From Paludibaculum sp. (GTDB lineage Bacteria > Acidobacteriota > Terriglobia > Bryobacterales > Bryobacteraceae), in contig JARKQJ010000051.1 in assembly GCA_029973955.1 (NCBI GenBank), positions 27,154-91,153 of the forward strand: a DNA stretch of 64,000 nt, read 5' to 3'. Positions 43,080-53,541 of this stretch are shown here, in pieces; position 1 is the stretch's first letter, and each line of letters opens with the position of its first letter. The notes under the pieces were generated by a model. It was not told the origin of the DNA, did not search any database, and saw nothing but the letters and a program-made list of their open reading frames with translations. Both the position numbers and the translations under genes were made by a program.

Positions 43080-46000
43080 CTATTGCGGCGCCGCCGCCGG
43101 CCCGTCCCACATCGTGATCGTCGCCACCAGACCGCACGCCGTAGTCACCGTCTGGAACCCCGACTGTCCCCCGCCCAGGTTGATCTGCATCGTCCCCCGC
43201 TCAAACCCCGTAAAGTACCGGTGAAACGCCTGGAACGGGTACTGGCCCGGCTGGGACACCGACGCCGTTCCGCCCGTCTCCCCCGAAAACGCCAGCGTAT
43301 AACTCGCCGGCCGCTGGCAGGGCGGAGTCTGCTGAATCTCAATCTCCATCGTGTGCGAATTCGCCCGGTTCGCCGGCAGGTCCAGACTCAGCCGCACCTG
43401 CGCCAGCGCATCGTGATACTGCACCCGGGAGTTCGCCTCCTCCCTCACCGCGTTCGTCTTCATCCTCACCTGCCACTTCGACGGCCCCGTCTTCTGCACC
43501 AACACATTCGCCCACGATTCCCGCCACCGGAACGACTGCGCGTGCTGCGTGCTCTCCGTGATCTCCTGCCCCTTCTGCGTCACCCCCGGAAGAATGATGC
43601 CGCTTTGCGCCTGATCGTCGCAGAAACACCACGCGTTCAGCGTCGACGAATCCACCGACACCGATCCCTGCCCCACCGCCGACACCTCCGCTTCATGCAC
43701 CAGCATCCTCTGCGGAATCAGGTCCGTCCGAACCCCCGCCGCCAGGCCGCTGCGGATCCCCGCAACCTGAATGTCGTCACACACCTTGCTCCGCGCACTC
43801 GGAGACCGCCCGCCCATCTCCTCCAGCAGCCGCCTCGAATACAGGAAGCTGTCCAGCAGCGGCCGCACGCACATCGTCTCCAGCCCCCGCCGCCTGCCCT
43901 GGAAGTAGTAGAAGTCCCGACCCCAGCGCTCGTCCCGCGTCTCCACCGGGACGATCACCGCCCGCTTCGGATCGTAGCTGAACTGGTCCGGTCCGTTCAG
44001 CGCCCCATAGAACTTGTCGATGTCGCATCGCCCCACCTGCACCTGCTGGCTCTCCTCCAGGCTCGGAACGTACTGCTGGATCAGCGCCGCCAACTGCCTA
44101 TCGAATTCACCGTACATCGTCTTCGCGAACGCCTTCACCGCCGGCTCGATCAGCGGCTTCTGGCTGTTGTACTTCTGCGGAATCTGCGCCAGGATCCGCG
44201 TCGCCTCTTCGTTCTGCTGCTTCTCGGCGAGCTCCTGCTGCTTGTACTTCGGCACCAGGTTCGCCCGCAGCTCCGTCGCCATCGTGAAGCCCCGCCGCGT
44301 GATCGGAAACCGCTTCGGAGCCACCTCGAACCCATCCAGCCGGATCGGCTGCAGCGCGCACACCACCTTCATCCAATCCAGCATCAGCCTCACCCGCCCC
44401 AGCAGCGCGTTCAGCGCGCTCTCCTGCAGCCTCTTCGTGATGTACTGGATCGCTTCGTCGCGGCCCTGGGCGAACGCCTGGTCCAGCAGGTCGTTGTCGA
44501 AGACCTGCGGCTGCGGGTCGTTCAGCAACCACAGCTCCTGCTCCAGCCTCTCCTTCTCCTTGCACCAACTGTGATTCTGCAGCTTGTCGTCGATACAACT
44601 CCCCGCATACTTTTCGCGCGTCGAAGCCGCCTTGCTCTTACCCAAAAACTCCACCTTCGCCCCCTGCGCCAGGTAGTTCCGGTTCAGCGCCACCAGGGCC
44701 GCGACATCCGGCAGCTTCACCTCTACCGATCCGGCCGATGCCGCCCCATAGGTCAGCGTCCCCTGCCCCGTCGCCTCAATCTGGTCCAACACTCTCCGAA
44801 TCTCAGCATCCACCTTCGCCGCTTCCGCGGAGCCCGCCTCATCCAGCCCGCCCTCCAGCACCGCCCGCAGCTCCGCAAACCGGTCCAGCAACGTCCGCAG
44901 CTCCCCCACCGGATCGCTCACCGCCCCCAACGGCCGGATCTCCAAAGGCGCCCCCGCCGTCTCCTTCTCGCCGACCGCCGCCGCCACCGTGAAGTTCCCG
45001 GTCCTATAACCCGCCTCCACCGCCGCATCGGCCAAATACGGGATCCGGCCGTACGGCAAGCCGTCTTCAGAGACTCCATCCACGGCGATCACCATCTCCA
45101 TCTTCGATCCGTCGCGCAGGATGAAACGCGTCACCGCGCCGGCATCCGCGACACCGTTCAAACCCACCGTGAAGATCTGCCCCGGCTCGCCGCCCGCCTG
45201 CCCGCCGTTGCCGGTCACACTCAACCCGCCGATCGACGGCGTCCCCACCGCGAACCGAATCTCCGCCGTGCTCTCCCCGCAGCCGTTCTTCGCCACCAGG
45301 AACAACAGCGTATTGGCCGCCACTGGCAGCGTCGTCTCACCCGACGCCGTCAACTCCTGCCCCTGCGGGTCCAGCCGCACAGAATCCGCTTGCCTCGTCG
45401 CCCAGGCAATCCGCGCCTCCCCCGGCGCTGTCATGTTCCGGTCCGAAGTCGTGATGCTCGAGATCACAGGCCGCGCGCACTCCCCCACCGGCTCTGCCGG
45501 CACCGGCTCCACCCAGTCCACATCCCCAGCCGTCCGATCCACCCGCAGCATCGCCACGTCCAACTTCCCTTCGCCCGATCTCACTTCCAGCACCCCATCC
45601 TCCGGCAGCGCCACCCCAGGAAACAGATCCGTCAGCAGATCCTGCCGGAACTGCCCCTTCGCTACCGTCACTGTCGTCCCTGCCGCCACCTGCCCTATCA
45701 CATCCCGCAAAGTCAGCTCCGCGCTTCCATCCCTCTCCACATCGCCCTGCAGTTGCAGCGCCTGTGCCGCCGCGGCCCCTCGCAGTCCGCCCAGCAACGC
45801 CGCGCTCCCTGCCAGCAGTACCGGCAGCGCCCGCGGTACCGCCTTCACTTCAAACGAACTCCCTCCCACCGTCCGGCTCTGCGCCGACACCGGCAGCGTT
45901 GCCGTAATCTTGATCGACCCCTGCTTCGCTTCCGAGTCGAACCATGTCCCCACCACGTCCCCCACCTCCACCATCGACCCCGCGCCCAGCGGAAACGCCT

Positions 46001-46823
46001 GCCTCTCCCCTCCCATCAGAACCGTCACCTGCGCCGCCCGCGATCCTGCATTGAAGAGCCGCACATCGCTCCGCAACGCCAAACCCTCCATCTCCGCACC
46101 CCGGTACGCCGGCGAAAGCGTCAACTCCTGCCCCTCATCACCTTCCAGCAACGGAGCCACCGTCGCCCACCGCCCAGGCTCTGCACCCGGCAGATCCATC
46201 GACACCGCCGCCTGCCCCGACTTCACATCCACCTGTACCCGCGCCACCCCCATCTCGCCTTCTAGCAACTCTCCCAAGCCCACCCTCACCGTGGACTCTT
46301 CCCCTGCCACCGTCCGCGTCCCCAGTTTCTTCCCCTCGCCGCTCCACACCGTCACATCCACCGCGCTTCCCGCCGCGCCCAGGTACAGATCGATCACCGC
46401 TTCCCGCCGCGCCCACAGAAAGTCCGCCGTCCGACCCGCGCCCAACAGATCTTCCCGCCCCATCACCGCCAGCGCCGACCCCGCTCTTCCCCCCTCGCCC
46501 ACCTCCACATACCTGTACGCAAACGCCGCCGCCGCCTGATCCGTGTTCACCAGCACCGTGCCGCGCTGTTCACTCAATCCCCACAGCTCACTCAATACAT
46601 CGCCCACCACCAGCGTCCCCATCGGAGGTATCGCGCGCTCCGCCACAGCCGACCCATCTCCCAGGAACCGGAACCGCGCCGTCGATGCCACTCCGCTGCG
46701 GTTCACCACCGCCACCCGCGTCTTCATCCCCGCTTCATTCGAAGCCCCCGGAATCACAAAATCATCGGCATGCGCCGCACGGGACAGCACAACTACCGCC
46801 GCACATACTGCAAATGCACGCAT
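43080..46823 (-). CDS. Large secreted protein of unknown function (1247 aa)
   Basis: Single long minus-strand ORF with signal peptide MRAFAVCAAVVVLSRAAHA; N-terminal beta-rich repeats and Lys/Glu-rich C-terminal half. Confidence 0.85.
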   Translation of the reverse strand: MRAFAVCAAVVVLSRAAHADDFVIPGASNEAGMKTRVAVVNRSGVASTARFRFLGDGSAVAERAIPPMGTLVVGDVLSELWGLSEQRGTVLVNTDQAAAAFAYRYVEVGEGGRAGSALAVMGREDLLGAGRTADFLWARREAVIDLYLGAAGSAVDVTVWSGEGKKLGTRTVAGEESTVRVGLGELLEGEMGVARVQVDVKSGQAAVSMDLPGAEPGRWATVAPLLEGDEGQELTLSPAYRGAEMEGLALRSDVRLFNAGSRAAQVTVLMGGERQAFPLGAGSMVEVGDVVGTWFDSEAKQGSIKITATLPVSAQSRTVGGSSFEVKAVPRALPVLLAGSAALLGGLRGAAAAQALQLQGDVERDGSAELTLRDVIGQVAAGTTVTVAKGQFRQDLLTDLFPGVALPEDGVLEVRSGEGKLDVAMLRVDRTAGDVDWVEPVPAEPVGECARPVISSITTSDRNMTAPGEARIAWATRQADSVRLDPQGQELTASGETTLPVAANTLLFLVAKNGCGESTAEIRFAVGTPSIGGLSVTGNGGQAGGEPGQIFTVGLNGVADAGAVTRFILRDGSKMEMVIAVDGVSEDGLPYGRIPYLADAAVEAGYRTGNFTVAAAVGEKETAGAPLEIRPLGAVSDPVGELRTLLDRFAELRAVLEGGLDEAGSAEAAKVDAEIRRVLDQIEATGQGTLTYGAASAGSVEVKLPDVAALVALNRNYLAQGAKVEFLGKSKAASTREKYAGSCIDDKLQNHSWCKEKERLEQELWLLNDPQPQVFDNDLLDQAFAQGRDEAIQYITKRLQESALNALLGRVRLMLDWMKVVCALQPIRLDGFEVAPKRFPITRRGFTMATELRANLVPKYKQQELAEKQQNEEATRILAQIPQKYNSQKPLIEPAVKAFAKTMYGEFDRQLAALIQQYVPSLEESQQVQVGRCDIDKFYGALNGPDQFSYDPKRAVIVPVETRDERWGRDFYYFQGRRRGLETMCVRPLLDSFLYSRRLLEEMGGRSPSARSKVCDDIQVAGIRSGLAAGVRTDLIPQRMLVHEAEVSAVGQGSVSVDSSTLNAWCFCDDQAQSGIILPGVTQKGQEITESTQHAQSFRWRESWANVLVQKTGPSKWQVRMKTNAVREEANSRVQYHDALAQVRLSLDLPANRANSHTMEIEIQQTPPCQRPASYTLAFSGETGGTASVSQPGQYPFQAFHRYFTGFERGTMQINLGGGQSGFQTVTTACGLVATITMWDGPAAAPQ

Positions 46824-46912
46824 GGCATACCGCTCCTCGGTGGAACTCGTCCAGCATGATCCGGATGGCGGCAGTATACTCTAGCCCGCGGATTTGTCCT
46901 AGATCTTTCCGC

Positions 46913-48229
46913 CTACGCTTCTCCGTGCCGCGCCACGATCTCCGCAATCCGCGCCGCATCGTTCGGCACCACCACCGGCTCGTTTCCGAACGTCGCCGTG
47001 ATCGCCGCTCCAGCCGGCGTCTTCAACTGCCCCGTGTGGTACTTGTAGATGTAATCCGGGTCCTTCAGCACGTTCCCCGTCAGGATCGCCACCACGTCCG
47101 CATCCCTCTTCATCACGCCCGCCGACACCAGCTTCCTGATCCCCGCCAGTGTCGCCGCCGAGGCCGGCTCGCACCCGATCCCGCACTGCCCAACAACCGC
47201 CTTCGCGTCCGCAATCTCCTGCTCCGTCACCTTCTCCACCACGCCGTTCGACTCATCCACCACCTGGATCGCCTTCGGCCACGACACCGGATCCCCAATC
47301 CGGATCGCCGTCGCCAGCGTCTCCGGCTCCCTCACCGCCTCAAACTCGCCCCGCTCCTTCCAGTACTTCTCGAACGGCGCCGACCCCGCCGCCTGGATCA
47401 CCGCAAACCGCGGCAGCTTCTCGATGAACCCCATCGCCCGCAGCTCCCGGAAGCCCTTCCCGAACGCCGAAATATTGCCCAGATTGCCGCCCGGTACCAC
47501 CACCCAATCCGGCACGCTCCACTCCCTCTGGTCCAGCATCTCCACCATGATCGTCTTCTGCCCTTCGATGCGGAACGGATTCACCGAGTTCAACAGGTAG
47601 ATCCCCGTCTTCTCCGCCAGCACCCGCACCAGCGCCAGAATCTGGTCGAAGTTCGCCTCCACCTGCAGCGTCAGCGCGCCGTACTCCAGCGCCTGCGCCA
47701 GCTTGCCGTAGCTGATGTTGCCGTGCGGCAGAAAGATAATGGGGGTCATCCCCGCCGCCGCCGCGTACGCCGCCATCGACGCCGACGTGTTGCCCGTCGA
47801 AACGCACGCCACCTTCTTCATTCCCAACCGCAGCCCCTGCGTCGCGCCGCAGGTCATCCCGTTGTCCTTGAACGACCCAGTCGGGTTGAACCCCTGGTGC
47901 TTGAACACCAGCGCATCCAGACCCCCATAAGCCGCCGCCCGCGGTGCGTTCAACAGCGGCGTATTCCCTTCCCGCAGCGTCACCGCACTGTGCCGCGCCG
48001 TGTCCACGAAGCCCAGCAGCTCGCGGTACCGCCACACCCCGCTCTGATCCAGCGGAGCGTTCGACATCCTTCGCTCGCGCCACCGCCGCTTCGTCGCCGC
48101 CGCGTCCAGCGCCAGCCCTTCATAGGTCGCCTCGATCAGCGCCCCGCACTTCGGGCACGTGTAGATGGCGTCTTCAATCGGGTACAAAGCCCGGCACTTC
48201 GCATTACAGCAGGTAAGTTGTGGAGTCAC
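46913..48229 (-). CDS. thrC: Threonine synthase (PLP fold type II, N-terminal Zn ribbon)
   Basis: CCNAKCRALYPIEDAIYTCPKCG; FKHQGFNPTGSFKDNGMTCG; STGNTSASMAAYAAAAGM. Confidence 0.9.
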   Translation of the reverse strand: MTPQLTCCNAKCRALYPIEDAIYTCPKCGALIEATYEGLALDAAATKRRWRERRMSNAPLDQSGVWRYRELLGFVDTARHSAVTLREGNTPLLNAPRAAAYGGLDALVFKHQGFNPTGSFKDNGMTCGATQGLRLGMKKVACVSTGNTSASMAAYAAAAGMTPIIFLPHGNISYGKLAQALEYGALTLQVEANFDQILALVRVLAEKTGIYLLNSVNPFRIEGQKTIMVEMLDQREWSVPDWVVVPGGNLGNISAFGKGFRELRAMGFIEKLPRFAVIQAAGSAPFEKYWKERGEFEAVREPETLATAIRIGDPVSWPKAIQVVDESNGVVEKVTEQEIADAKAVVGQCGIGCEPASAATLAGIRKLVSAGVMKRDADVVAILTGNVLKDPDYIYKYHTGQLKTPAGAAITATFGNEPVVVPNDAARIAEIVARHGEA

Positions 48230-48259
48230 GAACTTACCATTATTTCATGCGCCCGCCAC

Positions 48260-49498
48260 TCACTCGTACCGCAGCGCTTCCACTGGGTCCAGACGCGCCG
48301 CCTTGTTCGCCGGCCAGATGCCGAAAAACAGCCCCACCGCCAGCGACATCACCACCCCGCTCACCGCCGCCCACATCGGCACCGCCGTCGGCATCGTCGG
48401 GAACGCCAACCGCGCCGCCAGCGAGATCAAGTACCCGATCAGCAGCCCCAGTAAGCCCCCCAGCAGCGTCAACGATGCCGCCTCGCTCAGGAACTGGATC
48501 ACGATGTCCGCCCGCCGCGCTCCGATCGCCTTCCGCACCCCAATCTCTTTCGTGCGCTCCGTCACGCTCACCAGCATGATGTTCATCACCCCAATGCCCC
48601 CCACCAGCAGCCCCACCGAGCTCAACACGATCATCACCAGGAACGTCATCGACGTGATCTTGCGGAACTGCTCGATCATCTGCTCCGCTGTCGTCATCCA
48701 GAAGTTGTCCGGCTCGTTGCCCCGCACCCGCCGCTCCTGGCGCAGCGTCATCCGCACCTCGTCCATCGCCTTCGCCACTTGATTATGCTCGGCGATCACG
48801 ATGAACATGTTCTCCTTCAGCGCCGGGAAGAACTTCTTCATCGTGAAGTACGGCAGCAGCACCCGCCGGTCGTCCTGCCCCGGGAACGACGCCGCCGGCC
48901 GCTTCATCACCCCGATCACTTCCAGACTCCGCCCATCCACTTCAATCGACTTCCCAATCGGATTCATATACGGCATCAGCGCCTTCGCGATGTCCTCGCC
49001 CAGCACCACCACCGGCGCCCGCCGGAAGTTGTCCACCTCACTCATGAACCGCCCGTAGAGCATCTCCGTCCCGCCTGCCGCGTACGACGCCTCCGTCCCG
49101 CCCATCTCGAGCTGGTACACCTCTTTCGTCTTGTAGCGCGCCTTGATGATCCGGTTGAAGTCCGCAAACAGATACGGGCTCACATACTTCACCGTCGGAC
49201 AGCGCTCGCGCAGCGCCCGCGCCTGGTCCAGCGTCAACGGCTGCCGCCGCCGCTCCTCCGGCGTCAAGTCGCCCGCCCGGAATCCCCCGTTGAACTTCAG
49301 CACGATAATCGTGTCCGGCCCGAAGCTCTTGAACACCTCCGCAATCGCCCCATCCAGTCCAGCCAGGATCGACCCCACCCCAATAATGCAACTCGTCCCG
49401 ATCACCACCCCCAGCACCGTGAGAAACGCCCGCATCTTCGCCTGCCGGATGCTGTCCCACGCCATCCCAAAGCCCGAACTGAAGCTGTTCCAGGTCAC
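48260..49498 (-). CDS. ABC transporter permease (MacB_PCD/FtsX)
   Basis: MRAFLTVLGVVIGTSCIIGVGSILAGLDGAI; MNIMLVSVTERTKEIGVRKAIGARRADIVIQFLSEA. Confidence 0.93.
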   Translation of the reverse strand: MTWNSFSSGFGMAWDSIRQAKMRAFLTVLGVVIGTSCIIGVGSILAGLDGAIAEVFKSFGPDTIIVLKFNGGFRAGDLTPEERRRQPLTLDQARALRERCPTVKYVSPYLFADFNRIIKARYKTKEVYQLEMGGTEASYAAGGTEMLYGRFMSEVDNFRRAPVVVLGEDIAKALMPYMNPIGKSIEVDGRSLEVIGVMKRPAASFPGQDDRRVLLPYFTMKKFFPALKENMFIVIAEHNQVAKAMDEVRMTLRQERRVRGNEPDNFWMTTAEQMIEQFRKITSMTFLVMIVLSSVGLLVGGIGVMNIMLVSVTERTKEIGVRKAIGARRADIVIQFLSEAASLTLLGGLLGLLIGYLISLAARLAFPTMPTAVPMWAAVSGVVMSLAVGLFFGIWPANKAARLDPVEALRYE

Positions 49499-50775
49499 TT
49501 CTCGTACCTCAACGCCTCAATCGGATCCAGCTTCGCCGCCCGCTGCGCCGGGAAGATCCCAAAGAACAACCCCACCGCCGAAGATAATCCCACTCCAATC
49601 ACCACCGACGACAGCGGCACCGCCATCGGCACCGGCGTCGCACTCCTCACAATCACAGCCACCGCCCATGCCAAGAGCACTCCGATCAATCCCCCCGCCC
49701 CAGCCATCATCGAAGACTCCACCAGAAACTGCTTCAGAATATCCGACCGCCTCGCTCCCACTGATTTCCTGATCCCGATCTCGTGCGTCCGCTCCGTCAC
49801 CGCCGCCAGCATGATGTTCATGATCACCACCCCGCCCACCACCATGAACACGCTCACCACCCCCACCGCCGTTGCGGCAATGGTCCCTGTCAGCTTGTCC
49901 CACAGCCCCACCAGCGAATCCGAGGCCACAATCCCAAACGTATCGGCCTGCCCCGGCCGCAGATGCCGGTATGCCCGCAGCAGCGCCCGCACCTCGTCCT
50001 TGGCCTGCTCCAGGTGCGCCTGATCGATCGCCAGCGCGTTATAGCCCAGCCCCCGCCGCGACGAGTACATCTTGAAAAACGTCTCCGCCGGGATCATCAC
50101 GAACTTGTCCCGCGATTGCCCGAACACGTTCCCCAGCGGCTTCGCCACCCCAATCACCTCAAACGGCCGCCCGTCCACATTCAGCGTCTTCCCAATCGGG
50201 TCCACAGCCGCGAAGAACTTCTCCTTGATGTCGCTCCCAATGAATACCACCATCCGCCGCCGCGCCTCGTCGCTCTCCATGATGAACCGCCCGCTCTCCG
50301 TCTTCGTGCTCGAGATCACCCCCATGTTCGACGTCACCCCGCTCATCTGCACCTGCTCCAGCGTCACTCCGCCCAAATCCGCCTTCACGCTCCGGAACGC
50401 CTCCATCCCGATCTCTCTCACCAGCGTCGCCTTCGCCCGGATGAAGTCATACTCGTCCCGGTTCATCTGCGGATGCTTCTTGTCCATCTCCAGGTACTTC
50501 TTCGCGTCGAACTCCCCCAACATCACAATCCGCCGGATCCGGAACCCCTCCGCCCCCATGTCCGACACCTCTTTCGCAATGTACTGGTTCATCCCCTCGA
50601 TCACGCTCATCACCGCAATCAGCGTCGTCGTGGCCAGAATGATCCCCAGCAGCGTCAGGAAACTGCGCATCTTGGCCGCCCGCAGGCTCGCCGCGGCCAC
50701 CATCATCGCTTCGTAGAGTGGCGAACTTCCCTTCACACGTCTCCCTCTCTCGACAATACGCCCTTGTTCACCCAA
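49495..50775 (-). CDS. ABC transporter permease (MacB_PCD/FtsX)
   Basis: KMRSFLTLLGIILATTTLIAVMSVIEGMNQYI; MNIMLAAVTERTHEIGIRKSVGARRSDILKQFLVES; overlaps downstream permease by 4 bp. Confidence 0.92.
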   Translation of the reverse strand: MGEQGRIVERGRRVKGSSPLYEAMMVAAASLRAAKMRSFLTLLGIILATTTLIAVMSVIEGMNQYIAKEVSDMGAEGFRIRRIVMLGEFDAKKYLEMDKKHPQMNRDEYDFIRAKATLVREIGMEAFRSVKADLGGVTLEQVQMSGVTSNMGVISSTKTESGRFIMESDEARRRMVVFIGSDIKEKFFAAVDPIGKTLNVDGRPFEVIGVAKPLGNVFGQSRDKFVMIPAETFFKMYSSRRGLGYNALAIDQAHLEQAKDEVRALLRAYRHLRPGQADTFGIVASDSLVGLWDKLTGTIAATAVGVVSVFMVVGGVVIMNIMLAAVTERTHEIGIRKSVGARRSDILKQFLVESSMMAGAGGLIGVLLAWAVAVIVRSATPVPMAVPLSSVVIGVGLSSAVGLFFGIFPAQRAAKLDPIEALRYEK

Positions 50776-50797
50776 ATGTTCCCCTGCTCCAGCCCCT

Positions 50798-51118
50798 CTA
50801 AGGCAGGAACATCACATGCTCCAGCGGCCTCATCTGCTCGTCCGGAGCCCGTCCCGCCGGATCTTCAAAAAACTCCTTCATCTGCGCCTGCCACCGCGCA
50901 TTCACGTCCAGACCCGCCATCCCGTCCAGCGCCGCCTGGAAGTCCGGCGTCTCCACATACCCCACCAGCATCCCGTCGTCCCGCAGAAACAGCGAGTAGT
51001 TGTTCCATCCCGTCTCTTTGAGCGCCGCAATCATCTCCGGCCACACCGCCTTGTGCCGTTCCTTGTATTCGGCCAGCCGGTCTTTCTTCACTTGGAGGAC
51101 AAAGCAGACTCGTTGCAT
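50798..51118 (-). CDS. rhaM: L-rhamnose mutarotase
   Basis: MQRVCFVLQVKKDRLAEYKERHKAVWPEMIAALKETGWNNYSLFL. Confidence 0.9.
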   Translation of the reverse strand: MQRVCFVLQVKKDRLAEYKERHKAVWPEMIAALKETGWNNYSLFLRDDGMLVGYVETPDFQAALDGMAGLDVNARWQAQMKEFFEDPAGRAPDEQMRPLEHVMFLP

Positions 51119-51177
51119 GTCAGGATCATATCTCGAACTCCGGAACTCCCGCGCCCCCACTCGCGTAACATCTTTGT

Positions 51178-52317
51178 ATGCGGTACCACGCCCTCGATAG
51201 CATGCGCGCCTCCATGATGCTCCTGGGCATCTACCTCCACGTCGTCGTCGGCTACTCCGGCGACGGCCATTGGCCCTACATCGACCCCCACCCCACCTCC
51301 GTCCTCAACTTCACCCTCGGCATCATCCACTCCTTCCGCATGCCCGCCTTCTTCGCCATGGCCGGCTTCTTCGGCGCACTCCTCTGGAACACCCGCGGCC
51401 CCCGCGGCTTCATCTCCAACCGCATCCACCGCATCCTCTTCCCCTTCCTCCTCTTCTGGTCCCTCATGTTCCCCGTCATGGCCGCCATCGTCATCTCCCT
51501 CGAACGCGGCCCTTCGCAGGTCATCCCCGCCTTCACATCCGGCGCTGTCCTCCAACGCCTCCACCCCCTCCACCTCTGGTTCCTGGAATACCTCCTCCTG
51601 CTCTACGCCATCGGCGCCGCCGTCGCCTGGCTCGCCCGCAGCCGCCCCATGGCCGCGCTCCACGCCGCCTACCGCCGGGCTCTTGAAAACCCCTTCGCCC
51701 CCGCCATCTTCGCCCTCTTCTCCTGGGGTCCCCTCACCTGGATGCACGGCAACCTCAAGGACTGCGACGGCTTCACCCCCGAACTCCCCATTCTCCTCGC
51801 CTACATCCCACCCTTCGCCTTCGGCTGGCTCCTCTACCACCACCGCGACCTCCTCCCCCGCTTCCGCCGCCATATCGGAATCTACTTCCTCCTCGCCATC
51901 CCGGCCTTCCTCGCCTACGGCAAAATCTCCGGCCGCGACTATCCCGCCCTTCGCGCCGCCGGCAACGTCCTCTGCTGCTGGCTCCTCATCTTCATCACCA
52001 CCGGCCTCTTCCTCAAACTCTGCAGCAAAGCCAGCCCTCTCGGCCGCTACCTCTCTGACTCTTCCTACTGGCTCTACATCATGCACATGCCCGTGGTCGT
52101 CGGCCTCCAGGTCGCCTGCCTCCCCATCCCCATCCCCGCCCTAGCCAAAGTCCCCCTCGTCCTCGCCCTCGCCATCATCCTCCTCCTCATCTCCTACGAC
52201 CTCCTCGTCCGCAACGCCTGGCTCGGCGCCCTCCTTAACGGCCGCCGCTACCCCCGCGGCCTCCCCGCCATCTCCGATCCCCCTCGCAAACCTGCCATCA
52301 TGTCGGAATATGCCTGA
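51178..52317 (+). CDS. Acyltransferase family 3 / OpgC-like membrane protein
   Basis: RYHALDSMRASMMLLGIYLHVVVGY; FRMPAFFAMAGFFGALLW; ten or so TM segments. Confidence 0.87.
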   Translation: MRYHALDSMRASMMLLGIYLHVVVGYSGDGHWPYIDPHPTSVLNFTLGIIHSFRMPAFFAMAGFFGALLWNTRGPRGFISNRIHRILFPFLLFWSLMFPVMAAIVISLERGPSQVIPAFTSGAVLQRLHPLHLWFLEYLLLLYAIGAAVAWLARSRPMAALHAAYRRALENPFAPAIFALFSWGPLTWMHGNLKDCDGFTPELPILLAYIPPFAFGWLLYHHRDLLPRFRRHIGIYFLLAIPAFLAYGKISGRDYPALRAAGNVLCCWLLIFITTGLFLKLCSKASPLGRYLSDSSYWLYIMHMPVVVGLQVACLPIPIPALAKVPLVLALAIILLLISYDLLVRNAWLGALLNGRRYPRGLPAISDPPRKPAIMSEYA

Positions 52318-52585
52318 CACGCGCAAACTCCGCGACCTCGCCGGCGTCGGCAAGGCCTTCCTGAAGGACTTCGAGCAGCTCGGCATCCAAAACGTCGACC
52401 AGCTCAAAAAACAAAACCCCAAAAAGCTCTACGACCGTCTCTGCGAACTCACCGGCACCCGCCAGGACCCCTGCGTCCTCGATACCCTCACCTGCGCCGT
52501 CGCTCAGGCCAAGGATCCCAACCTCCCGCCCGAAAAGCGCAATTGGTGGTACTACAGCCGCCTCCGCAAAGCCCAACCCCAATGA
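52310..52585 (+). CDS. Helix-hairpin-helix protein, Cdd1 (pathogenicity locus)-like
   Basis: RKLRDLAGVGKAFLKDFEQLGIQNVDQLKKQNPKKLYDRLCELTG. Confidence 0.78.
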   Translation: MPDTRKLRDLAGVGKAFLKDFEQLGIQNVDQLKKQNPKKLYDRLCELTGTRQDPCVLDTLTCAVAQAKDPNLPPEKRNWWYYSRLRKAQPQ

Positions 52586-53541
52586 ACTCCGTCCACATCG
52601 CCGCCGGCCAAATCTCCCTCGTCCGCCGGCCCACGCCACGCCGCAAGCCCGGCCACTCCCTCCTCCGCCTCGTCTGCGGCGGAATCTGCAACACCGACAT
52701 CGAACTCCTCCGCGGCTACTACGGCTTCTCCGGTACCCCCGGCCACGAGTTCGTCGCCGAAGTCCTCCAGTCCGACTCGCCCCATCTCCTCGGCCGCCGC
52801 GTCACCGGCGAAATCAATCTCCCCTGCCGCCAATGCGATTGGTGCCGCCGCGGACTCACCCGCCACTGCCCCCGCCGTACCGTCCTCGGCATCGTCAAAC
52901 ACCCCGGCGCCTTCTCAGACTTCTTCACCCTCCCCGACGAAAACCTCCACCTCATCCCCAGCAAAATCCCCACTCAACACGCCGTCTTCGCTGAGCCCAT
53001 CGCCGCCGCCTGCGAAATCCTCGATCAGGTCAAAATCCCCAAGTCCGCGCCCGTCGCCGTCCTCGGCGACGGCAAGCTCGGCCTCCTGATCGCCCAGGTC
53101 CTCCAAGCCCACGGCGCCCAAGTCACCCTCTACGGCCGCCACAAATCCAAACTCAAAATCGCCCAGGCCGCCGGCGCCTCCACCGAAATCTCGAACAAAC
53201 TCCCCCGCGCTGCGTATGACTATACAGTGGAAGCCACCGGCTCCAGCGACGGCTTAACCGCGGCAGTCCAAATGACCCGCCCGCGCGGCGCCATCATTCT
53301 CAAGTCCACCGTCCACGATCGCGTTCCCCTCGACACCGCCCCGGTCATCGTCAATGAGATCACCCTCATCGGCTCCCGTTGCGGCCGTTTCGAGCCCGCA
53401 CTCAAACTCCTCGGCTCCGGCCAGCTCCATCTCGATGAAATGATCTCGGACCAGTTCGCCCTCACGGATGCGCCCCGCGCCTTCGAGCGCGCCCAGGAGC
53501 CCGGCGTCCTCAAGGTCCTGCTTTGGAGGCAAATCCTATGA
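52582..53541 (+). CDS. Zinc-binding alcohol dehydrogenase (MDR family)
   Basis: ATG at 52582; CGGICNTDIELLRGYYGFSGTPGHEFVAEV; CRQCDWCRRGLTRHCPRR structural Zn site; VAVLGDGKLGLLIAQV. Confidence 0.92.
   Translation: MNSVHIAAGQISLVRRPTPRRKPGHSLLRLVCGGICNTDIELLRGYYGFSGTPGHEFVAEVLQSDSPHLLGRRVTGEINLPCRQCDWCRRGLTRHCPRRTVLGIVKHPGAFSDFFTLPDENLHLIPSKIPTQHAVFAEPIAAACEILDQVKIPKSAPVAVLGDGKLGLLIAQVLQAHGAQVTLYGRHKSKLKIAQAAGASTEISNKLPRAAYDYTVEATGSSDGLTAAVQMTRPRGAIILKSTVHDRVPLDTAPVIVNEITLIGSRCGRFEPALKLLGSGQLHLDEMISDQFALTDAPRAFERAQEPGVLKVLLWRQIL

Noticed and set aside
43083-46265. 1060-aa plus-strand ORF opposite the secreted protein gene
   Set aside because: Arg/His/Pro-rich low-complexity translation typical of an antisense shadow in high-GC DNA; the minus-strand ORF has a signal peptide and normal composition.
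46685-48454. 589-aa plus-strand ORF
   Set aside because: Antisense shadow of thrC and the gene next to it; Arg/Pro/His-rich with no domain.
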